Assembly: GCA_024511045.1 (NCBI GenBank)
Contig: JANEMG010000087.1
Location: 1 to 8,392 of the forward strand
DNA: 8,392 nt
Origin: Gammaproteobacteria bacterium
Lineage (GTDB): Bacteria > Pseudomonadota > Gammaproteobacteria > Methylococcales > Methylomonadaceae
Direction of reading: 5' to 3'
Shown here: positions 1 to 4,980 of the stretch, piece by piece
Layout: every line of letters begins with the position of its first letter
Position numbering within the stretch: the stretch's first letter is position 1
Translations under genes and position numbers: made by a program
The notes under the pieces: generated by a model
Databases searched by the model: none
What the model was told of the DNA's origin: nothing
Seen by the model: the letters and a program-made list of their open reading frames with translations, nothing else

Positions 1-40
1 AGTCAAGCCTACAGGGATGAATTTACGGCGTCTTCCGGAA
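1..40 (-). repeat. possible edge of a degenerate dispersed repeat
   Basis: Read on the minus strand, this stretch contains GACGCCGTAAATTCATCCCT followed by GTAGGCTTGACT. I recall similar short non-coding repeats (a GCCGTAAA-CATCC-GGCTTGACT pattern) scattered through some gammaproteobacterial genomes, including methanotrophs. Only one copy is visible, it is cut by the window edge, and it encodes nothing. The assignment rests on memory of the pattern, not on a comparison within this window. Confidence 0.3.
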
Positions 41-137
41 CAGACTACTCATAAGGGCCCGAATAGTTACGGGTAGAGATGATGGATGACCGGATTCTGC
101 AGCGTAAATCGGAACTGCCTGGATTTCCCAGGGACGA

Positions 138-788
138 TCAATCCTTCGACAGGCGTTTGGGTGTTTTTGCGGATGCGCCGTGGCTGTTATCCTGCAGCGT
201 CTGATTGACGATGGCCAGCTGCTTGTTGCGTGACAGACGATCATATCGCGCCCTGACCAGGTAACCGGCCAGACCGCTGCCCGATGCCACCAGCAGCATG
301 CTGCCGATGGTGATCAGTTGACTGAACAGCAGAATGCCGCCGGCGCTGGCGGCCAGAACGAAGGCGGCCCCCACCTTGAAGTTGGCCTTGGCATGGGCCT
401 TCTGGGTTTCCCTGGCAATGAAGCGATAGCTGTCGGCAATGATGCTGGCCTTTTCCCGTTCCGCTTCCACCAGGATTTTCTCCCGTTCACGGGCAAACTG
501 CTCCTGGATCTGCGATTTTTCCGACGCTATCACGGCCTTTTCCCGCTGCGCATCATGCAGGATCCGTTCTCGATCCAGAGCATGCTGCTCCAGCATCTGC
601 GCCTGCTCCTGCTTGTGCATGTCGCGGGCAATGGCGACGAACCAGAAACCGGCCAGCATTGCCGTGGCCAGAGCGAACAACGCCATGATCACGACCAGTT
701 CGGGATCATGCGACCAGTTGATGGCAACGAAAACCAGTCCTGCCGTCACCAGTTGAATGAAGAGTATTCCAGGTAAAAACTTGAACAT
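138..788 (-). CDS. unrecognised membrane protein with a central coiled coil (216 aa)
   Basis: I do not recognise a named family. Residues about 6-23 and 30-54 are hydrophobic and look like two membrane helices. Residues about 56-132 are rich in Glu, Lys, Arg, Gln and Ala and should form a long charged helix or coiled coil. Residues about 137-178 are hydrophobic again (one hairpin or two helices), followed by a basic tail ending KRLSKD. The coiled coil contains a near-duplicate unit: residues 73-87 (RERILHDAQREKAVI) and 102-116 (REKILVEAEREKASI), 29 residues apart. The ATG at 788 is the first possible start because an in-frame TGA lies seven codons upstream. GGAG sits almost against the ATG, which is unusually close. 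The gene begins 101 bp after feoC on the same strand with no terminator between them, so it may be the last gene of the feo transcript. A link to iron uptake is only positional. That it is a real gene is fairly secure from its length and membrane pattern. Confidence 0.75.
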   Translation of the reverse strand: MFKFLPGILFIQLVTAGLVFVAINWSHDPELVVIMALFALATAMLAGFWFVAIARDMHKQEQAQMLEQHALDRERILHDAQREKAVIASEKSQIQEQFAREREKILVEAEREKASIIADSYRFIARETQKAHAKANFKVGAAFVLAASAGGILLFSQLITIGSMLLVASGSGLAGYLVRARYDRLSRNKQLAIVNQTLQDNSHGASAKTPKRLSKD

Positions 789-889
789 TCTCCATTTGAC
801 CAGAATTCAGGCTAAAAGTGCAAATTTCCCGGGCTGATTCTGCCGATCCGCCGTTGCTTGGGCTGGCGAAAAATACAGCGTCGAAGGTC

Positions 890-1123
890 TCAGGGCTGGC
901 CGTTGTCCAGCCATTCATAGAATTCGGTCTGCAACGGATCACACTTGCAGCAGCTGGTCCCGCAGCTGTCACTGACCGTCAATTTGCGCAGCTTGCCTTT
1001 CCGGATCAGCTTTTGCAGCATACCGCGAATGGCATTGGCATCGATATCGAAATGATTGACCAGATCGACCAGTGCGACCCGCCGCTGATCCCGCAGATAG
1101 TCCCGAAGCTCAGATAAAATCAT
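890..1123 (-). CDS. feoC: FeoC, small winged-helix protein of the ferrous iron transporter
   Basis: FeoC is a small cytoplasmic partner of FeoB, found mainly in gammaproteobacteria. It is reported to bind FeoB, protect it from proteolysis and carry an oxygen-sensitive Fe-S cluster. The 77-aa product starts MILSELRDYL and has the family's helix-turn-helix segment (about residues 15-43, including VALVDLVNHF and AIRGMLQKLI). A Cys-rich wing follows: SCGTSCCKC, with Cys54, 58, 59 and 61. After it comes the typical FYEWL tail. I chose the ATG at 1123, which aligns with the family N-terminus. An in-frame start 12 codons upstream would only add feoB-overlapping sequence. The gene overlaps the 3' end of feoB by 14 bp, which implies translational coupling. 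Length and position directly after feoB both fit the family. Confidence 0.9.
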   Translation of the reverse strand: MILSELRDYLRDQRRVALVDLVNHFDIDANAIRGMLQKLIRKGKLRKLTVSDSCGTSCCKCDPLQTEFYEWLDNGQP

Positions 1124-3452
1124 CGCCCATCTTGTGAAACCTGTTTTGCCTGTCGGCACGATAACCGAAAACCTTGAGCAGCAACAGGAAGATCATGAAG
1201 GAAACCAGCAACCCGCCAATCCAGCCCGTTGAATAAAGCGGATGCCGCTGGAAGGTCATGGCCTGATAGAAAATCGTCGCCACCAGATAGGCTAGATAGG
1301 TCGTCCAGAAAACCACGAACATGGCCCAGCCGGTACTGGTTTCCCGGTAGATTGCCGCGGTTGCTGCGACGCAGGGTGCATACAGCAGGATGAACAGCAG
1401 ATAGGCAAAGGCGCCAATCCTGCCGTCGAAACGGGACTGCATGGCCCCGAATGTCCCCTTGCTGACTTCCTGCTCCGTCGCGGCCGCATCGATATCGCTG
1501 ATATCGCCGATATCCAGCCCCAGGGGGTCGGTAATGTTGCTGGCCACTGCCAGCAGGTTTTCCGGTATGGTCAGGCAGGCTTCGAGCAGCGCCTGCGCCA
1601 AATCGAAGGGCTGCTCATCGGCTGCCGGATTGTCGCTGCTGGCCATCTGGCTGTACAGGGTGTTGAGCGTTCCGACCACGGCTTCCTTGGCCAGAACGCC
1701 GGTAAACACACCCACCGTGGCAGGCCAGTTGTCTTCGCTGATCCCCATCGGTGCAAATGCCGGTGTCAAACTGCGGCCGATTTCGCTCAATACCGATTTG
1801 TCGCTGTTTTCCTGGCCAAAGCTGCCATCGGTACCCAGTGCATTGAGTACATTCAATACCATGACCATGGGGATAATGACTTTGCCGGCATTGAACATGA
1901 AAGTCCGCAGGCGGTCCCAGGTGCGCAGGCCGACGCCATTCAGGGTCGGCAGATGATAAAGCGGCAGTTCCATGATAAACGGCGTGGCCTCTCCCTTGAA
2001 CAGGGTGTGGCGCATGATCAGCCCGGTCAAAACGGCGGCGGCGATGCCTAGCAGATACAGACCGAAAACCAGGTTCTGGCCGCCAACCGGAAAAAACGCC
2101 GCGGCAAACAACGCGTAGACGGGCAGTCTCGCACCGCAGGACATGAACGGATTCATGACATTGGTCAGGATCCGGTCACGCGGGTTCTCCAGTGTGCGCG
2201 TGGCCATGATCGCCGGCACGTTGCAGCCGAAACCGACGATCATCGGCACGAAGGATTTTCCCGGCAGCCCGAGCATGCGCATGAAACGGTCCATGACGAA
2301 GGCGGCCCTGGCCATATAGCCGGAATCTTCCAGGGCCGACAAAAACAGGAACAGAAATCCGACAATGGGAATGAAGGTCGCGATAACCTGAATGCCGCCG
2401 CCGATGCCATTGCTCAGCAGAACCACCAGCCATTCCGGCCAGTGCAGGTTTGTCAGCGCTCCTCCCAGCCAGTCCACCAGAACAGCTCCCACGGCGATAT
2501 CGAAAAAATCGATAAAGGCGCTGCCGATGTTGATGGTGAACATGAACATCAGATACATCACCGCCAGAAAAATGGGTATGCCCAGAAACCGGTTGAGAAC
2601 GAAGTGGTCAATCTGCTCGGTGCGATGCCGGTTGATTTCCGTGGTTTTGATCACACAGGAACGGGTCAGCAGATTGACCAGACCATAGCGGGCATCCGCT
2701 GCCAGAATATCGATTTCGTCGTCGGTCTGCCGTTCCACATCGTCCTGCAGCTGTCTGACCCGCGCGACGATCTCGGGGCCGGCCAGGCGTTTGGCCAGGG
2801 TATCGTCTTCCAGGAGCCTGACAGCCAGCCAGCGCAGATCGCAACGGCCTTTTCTGGCAATATCCGCTGCCATTTCAGAAACCTGCCGGATGGCCCGTTC
2901 CAGGGCTGGAGAATAGGGAATGACCAGATCCGGTACCGGTTTTTCCCGGGCAGCCTTATCGATCGCCCTTTTCAACTGTTCTATGCCTATTTTTTTCGAT
3001 GCCGTCAAAGGAACCACTGGGCAACCGATTTTTCCGGAAAGCGCATCCACATCGATTTTCTGGCCGCGCCGTTCGACGATATCCATCATGTTCAGGACAA
3101 TCAGCATCGGCACTTTCATTTCCATCAATTGCGTGGTCAGATACAGATTCCTTTCGATATTGGCGGCATCGATGATATTGATGATCAGATCCGCTTTTCT
3201 GCTGGCCACATAGTCGCGCGCAACTTTTTCATCGATGGAGATTTCTTCATCCGAAGCCTCCAGCGAATAGGTTCCGGGCAAATCGACCACGTTGATGGTT
3301 TTGCCCTGAAATACATATTCGCCGGTCTTTTTCTCGACGGTTACGCCAGGCCAGTTGCCGACATGCTGTCTTGCGCCGGTCAGGGCATTGAACAGCGTCG
3401 TCTTCCCGCAGTTGGGGTTGCCGACGACGCCAATGGTGTAAGCATAGGACAT
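1110..3452 (-). CDS. feoB: FeoB, ferrous iron transport GTPase/permease
   Basis: FeoB is the inner-membrane Fe2+ importer, with a cytosolic G-domain joined to a membrane core. The 780-aa product is full length (E. coli FeoB is 773 aa). G-domain motifs are clear: P-loop GNPNCGKTT (11-19), the switch region NWPGVTVE (33-40), DLPG (57-60) and NMMD (121-124), with TAS (150-152) as G5. A helical spacer follows to about residue 275. The membrane part starts near residue 285 and includes the conserved GFGCNVPA segment (about 407-414, with Cys410), FTGVLAKEAVVG (about 583-594) and YAPCVAATAA (691-700), which belong to the repeated gate domains thought to line the Fe2+ path. The C-terminus carries two more helices (about 705-730 and 741-763) and a basic tail. 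The start ATG shares one base with the feoA stop (TAATG), and the 3' end overlaps feoC. No disrupted motif is seen. Confidence 0.98.
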   Translation of the reverse strand: MSYAYTIGVVGNPNCGKTTLFNALTGARQHVGNWPGVTVEKKTGEYVFQGKTINVVDLPGTYSLEASDEEISIDEKVARDYVASRKADLIINIIDAANIERNLYLTTQLMEMKVPMLIVLNMMDIVERRGQKIDVDALSGKIGCPVVPLTASKKIGIEQLKRAIDKAAREKPVPDLVIPYSPALERAIRQVSEMAADIARKGRCDLRWLAVRLLEDDTLAKRLAGPEIVARVRQLQDDVERQTDDEIDILAADARYGLVNLLTRSCVIKTTEINRHRTEQIDHFVLNRFLGIPIFLAVMYLMFMFTINIGSAFIDFFDIAVGAVLVDWLGGALTNLHWPEWLVVLLSNGIGGGIQVIATFIPIVGFLFLFLSALEDSGYMARAAFVMDRFMRMLGLPGKSFVPMIVGFGCNVPAIMATRTLENPRDRILTNVMNPFMSCGARLPVYALFAAAFFPVGGQNLVFGLYLLGIAAAVLTGLIMRHTLFKGEATPFIMELPLYHLPTLNGVGLRTWDRLRTFMFNAGKVIIPMVMVLNVLNALGTDGSFGQENSDKSVLSEIGRSLTPAFAPMGISEDNWPATVGVFTGVLAKEAVVGTLNTLYSQMASSDNPAADEQPFDLAQALLEACLTIPENLLAVASNITDPLGLDIGDISDIDAAATEQEVSKGTFGAMQSRFDGRIGAFAYLLFILLYAPCVAATAAIYRETSTGWAMFVVFWTTYLAYLVATIFYQAMTFQRHPLYSTGWIGGLLVSFMIFLLLLKVFGYRADRQNRFHKMGDDFI

Positions 3453-3685
3453 TATGTTTTCTCTATCAGCAGCATCGCTGCCTCACCTTTACGCAACGTC
3501 AGGGAGAACCCCCGCACTTCGATTTCCACCGGGTCGCCCATGGGTGCAAAGCGTTTGATCCTGAACGCGGTCCCAAGCGTGAGCCCCATGGCCAACAAGC
3601 GTTTGCGATAGGCTTTGCCCGATTTGTCGAAGCCGATGACTTTTCCGGCGTCCCCGGGCTCCAGATCTTTTAAATGCGTCGTCAT
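3452..3685 (-). CDS. feoA: FeoA, SH3-like accessory protein of ferrous iron transport
   Basis: FeoA is a small cytosolic protein with an SH3-like fold that supports FeoB, probably by acting on its G-domain; its exact role is still debated. The 77-aa product has the expected features: LKDLEPGDAGKVIGF near the N-terminus, KRLLAMGLTLGT (about 28-39), then the beta-rich half with FAPMGDPVEIEVRGF and TLRKGEAAML near the end. It is the first gene of the feo operon. Its TAA overlaps the feoB ATG by one base. The ATG at 3685 gives the family-like N-terminus. No Shine-Dalgarno sequence lies at normal distance: the nearest, AAGGA, is about 20 nt too far upstream, and the bases just before the ATG are T-rich. 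A Fur-box-like sequence and an extended -10 promoter lie about 95-140 bp upstream. Confidence 0.95.
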   Translation of the reverse strand: MTTHLKDLEPGDAGKVIGFDKSGKAYRKRLLAMGLTLGTAFRIKRFAPMGDPVEIEVRGFSLTLRKGEAAMLLIEKT

Positions 3686-3735
3686 AAGAACAAAATGAAA
3701 GATAAATTCCTTGGGGATTTGAATAATGAAGTGAC

Positions 3736-3753
3736 GCCTTCGGCCAGCAAGGC
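3736..3753 (-). other. small hairpin in the feoA leader
   Basis: GCCTT and AAGGC form a 5-bp stem with an 8-base loop in the 5' leader between the predicted promoter and feoA. It is small, has no U-tract, and may have no function. Confidence 0.25.
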
Positions 3754-3777
3754 AAAGGTATTGACAAAACTCTTATC

Positions 3778-3796
3778 AATAATCGTTCTCATTTAC
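3778..3796 (-). promoter_or_regulatory. Fur-box-like operator of feoABC
   Basis: The minus strand reads GTAAATGAGAACGATTATT, which matches the classical 19-bp Fur box (GATAATGATAATCATTATC) at 13 of 19 positions by my count. It begins 4 bp downstream of a predicted -10 hexamer, so bound Fur-Fe2+ would cover the transcription start. Fur repression of feo is established in enteric bacteria; here it is inferred from the match and position. Confidence 0.65.
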
Positions 3797-3800
3797 AACG

Positions 3801-3828
3801 ACTATACCACAGCGGCAGTGAAAGTCCA
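3801..3828 (-). promoter_or_regulatory. predicted sigma-70 promoter of feoABC (extended -10)
   Basis: On the minus strand, TGGACT (-35, 3823-3828; 4 of 6) and TATAGT (-10, 3801-3806; 5 of 6) are 16 bp apart. A TG dinucleotide one base upstream of the -10 makes it an extended -10. The start of transcription would fall near 3794, inside the Fur-like box, giving a leader of about 110 nt before feoA. Confidence 0.55.
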
Positions 3829-4155
3829 CCGAAAAAGGCTTTACAGCCCGTATAAACTATCTGCTCATTCCCATACTGCGCAGAGGCAACAAGCCCTTTC
3901 CCCGCACCCGTCCTCATCAAGATGCTGAATTTTGATTTTGAAGGCAAACGCGCGCGGTTTGTCTCAATCCACCCTGCCCGATTGTTTTTCTCCCGAAGGT
4001 CGACCTTGCAAAGACTTCGCATAAGGAGCAGCAGTTCTACCGTGATGCAGGGAGGGTATTGCAGCGCCTTTTACATTTGCCCGCCTGGGTATCCGTTGCT
4101 GGTATTCTGCATACGCCCAGGCTATCAGCAGGAATTCGTTCTGACAATGATTCCC
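3829..4155. other. gene-poor stretch between lapA and the feo promoter
   Basis: I see no convincing gene here on either strand. The short frames present (minus strand 4191-3964, 75 aa; minus strand 4022-3789, 77 aa; plus strand 3922-4350, 142 aa) lack ribosome-binding sites, recognisable domains and a sensible composition, and the last runs antisense through lapA. A 7-bp inverted repeat GCCTGGG (4083-4089) / CCCAGGC (4116-4122) with a 26-base interval is the only structure I can point to. In many relatives lapB would start here, but no LapB-like TPR sequence is visible in any frame. Confidence 0.5.
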
Positions 4156-4181
4156 GGAGGCCTTGTTCAGACGGGGCCTCC
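4156..4181 (-). terminator. GC-rich hairpin just after lapA, possible terminator
   Basis: GGAGGCC and GGCCTCC form a perfect 7-bp stem with a 12-base loop, starting 6 bp after the lapA stop codon. On the minus strand no U-tract follows. On the plus strand a T7 run occurs nine bases after the stem, but no plus-strand gene needs it. It may mark the 3' end of the lapA mRNA by a Rho-dependent or processing route. Confidence 0.4.
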
Positions 4182-4187
4182 AGTCGA

Positions 4188-4421
4188 TCATTTTTTTGTC
4201 GCAGATGTTTTCCTGAGAATCTGCTTCATCCTGGTATGGTACAGGGTGGCGAAAACACCGAGAAAAATACCGGCTATCAACTCGATGGTCAAGGCGACCG
4301 CGAGGGGCAATGAAACAGAAAAAGCGATCAGATCGATCTCCACCAGCTGAAAATTGCGCAGGGAAAAAACCAGCGCTATGACGAAGATAAGGGCAAAAAA
4401 CAGAAGAATCAACAATCTCAT
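4188..4421 (-). CDS. lapA: LapA-type inner-membrane protein (DUF1049)
   Basis: LapA (YciS in E. coli) is a small inner-membrane protein that works with LapB/YciM at the lipopolysaccharide assembly machinery and in control of LpxC turnover. The 77-aa product has two membrane helices, about residues 3-20 and 38-60. The family-typical segment between them, SLRNFQLVEIDLIAFSVSLP, resembles the N-x-x-x-V-x-V pattern of DUF1049. The tail is basic. It is shorter than E. coli LapA (about 100 aa) because it lacks the C-terminal extension. I chose the ATG at 4421; a TTG 12 codons upstream (4457) would put a polar segment before the first helix. Position after ihfB is the normal gammaproteobacterial context, but lapB does not follow. 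The spacer from ihfB is 180 bp, so it may have its own promoter. Confidence 0.85.
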   Translation of the reverse strand: MRLLILLFFALIFVIALVFSLRNFQLVEIDLIAFSVSLPLAVALTIELIAGIFLGVFATLYHTRMKQILRKTSATKK

Positions 4422-4474
4422 AGCGGTTTGCCGGTGATCACAGGTTAATCCGTCCAAAAATGACGGCCACTAAT

Positions 4475-4494
4475 CCGGCACAGGGATGTGCCGG
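4475..4494 (-). other. perfect hairpin in the ihfB-lapA spacer
   Basis: CCGGCACA and TGTGCCGG form a perfect 8-bp stem with a 4-base loop, about 108 bp after the ihfB stop. On the minus strand a T5 run lies about 14 bases further on (4456-4460), inside the loop of a smaller hairpin (4451-4467, 5-bp stem CCGTC/GACGG). The T-run is too distant for a canonical terminator. It could be the ihfB 3' end or part of the lapA leader. Confidence 0.4.
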
Positions 4495-4506
4495 CATACA
4501 TTACCG

Positions 4507-4521
4507 ATGGCTTTGAGCCAT
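4507..4521. repeat. 15-bp inverted repeat in the ihfB-lapA spacer
   Basis: ATGGCT-TTG-AGCCAT is a perfect 6-bp inverted repeat with a 3-base centre. It lies 13 bp from the 8-bp hairpin nearer lapA. On the minus strand it sits between a TTGTCA and a TAATGT that could be a weak -35/-10 pair with an 18-bp spacer, so it may be an operator for lapA. This is a guess from position. Confidence 0.3.
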
Positions 4522-4601
4522 TGACAACGAATAATACAGTAAATGGCAAAACAGGAACGCTCTTTGTCAGGAAATCCAGAAAAGCACCCGGGTTCGGAAG
4601 A

Positions 4602-4907
4602 TCAGTCTTGAATCTTGTATTTGCTGCGGGATTGATCGACTCGATCACGAAGCTCCTTTCCCGGCTTGAAGTGTGGAACGTATTTCGATGACAGGGCCAC
4701 GGAATCTCCGGTTTTTGGATTTCTTCCCATTCTCGGTGAACGGTAATGCAGGGAGAAACTGCCAAAGCCCCTTATTTCGATCCGGTCACCGGAAGACAAT
4801 GAGCGGCTCATCTGATCGATGATGCATTTGACCGCAAGCTCCACATCTTTGTGCGCAAGATGCGGCTGTTTCCTGGCAATCGCTTCAATTAATTCTGATT
4901 TAGTCAC
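4602..4907 (-). CDS. ihfB: integration host factor beta subunit
   Basis: IHF-beta pairs with IHF-alpha to form the nucleoid protein that bends DNA sharply at specific sites in replication, recombination and transcription. The 101-aa product matches the family throughout: MTKSELIEAIA at the start, dimer helices to about residue 38, RIEIRGFGSF (42-51), the DNA-inserting arm GRNPKTG (61-67) with the intercalating Pro64, and FKPGKELRDRV (80-90). E. coli IHF-beta is 94 aa; the extra residues are a polar C-terminal tail. The start is a GTG, decided by an in-frame TAG two codons upstream and by the family N-terminus. The nearest Shine-Dalgarno, AAGGA (4920-4924), is 12 nt from the GTG, longer than usual. 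It lies directly downstream of the rpsA terminator. Confidence 0.97.
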   Translation of the reverse strand: MTKSELIEAIARKQPHLAHKDVELAVKCIIDQMSRSLSSGDRIEIRGFGSFSLHYRSPRMGRNPKTGDSVALSSKYVPHFKPGKELRDRVDQSRSKYKIQD

Positions 4908-4935
4908 AATCTATACACATCCTTCAAGACAAGAG

Positions 4936-4975
4936 AAAAAAAGGGACGCCGTGCGTTTATGCACCGCATCCCTTT
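4936..4975 (-). terminator. rho-independent terminator of rpsA
   Basis: On the minus strand, five bases after the rpsA stop, a 15-bp stem with two mismatches (arms 4961-4975 and 4940-4954, 6-base loop) runs directly into a T-tract (seven T, 4936-4942, then CTCTTG). The stem is closed by an AAAGGGA/TCCCTTT block. This is a strong canonical intrinsic terminator. It ends 28 bp before the ihfB start codon. Confidence 0.9.
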
Positions 4976-4980
4976 CCGGA

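Noticed and set aside
318..776. 152-aa plus-strand open frame
   Set aside because: It is antisense to the 216-aa coiled-coil membrane protein, which has a sensible helix layout; this frame has no domain or ribosome-binding site.
2442..3611. 389-aa plus-strand open frame
   Set aside because: It lies entirely antisense to feoB and feoA, whose motifs are intact. Its product is rich in His, Gln, Asp and Ile with no domain, typical of a shadow frame.
3761..3779. FNR-type palindrome upstream of feoA
   Set aside because: TTGAC and ATCAA are separated by nine bases instead of four, so this does not fit an FNR site.
3789..4022. 77-aa minus-strand frame over the feo promoter
   Set aside because: It covers the predicted -10, -35 and part of the Fur box, has no ribosome-binding site and no recognisable sequence.
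3829..4187. tRNA, small RNA gene or transposon remnant in the gene-poor spacer
   Set aside because: I found no T-loop GTTCGA-type motif, cloverleaf arms, terminal inverted repeats, target-site duplications or transposase residues.
3922..4350. 142-aa plus-strand open frame between feo and lapA
   Set aside because: More than a third runs antisense through lapA, the composition is unlike a protein, and there is no ribosome-binding site or family match.
4422..4457. Longer lapA start (TTG at 4457)
   Set aside because: It would add a polar, charged 12-residue stretch before a helix that normally begins at residue 3, and there is an ATG at 4421.
4445..4765. 106-aa minus-strand frame after and within ihfB
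   Set aside because: It is an alternate frame of ihfB that continues through the hairpin-rich spacer; the ihfB frame is certain.
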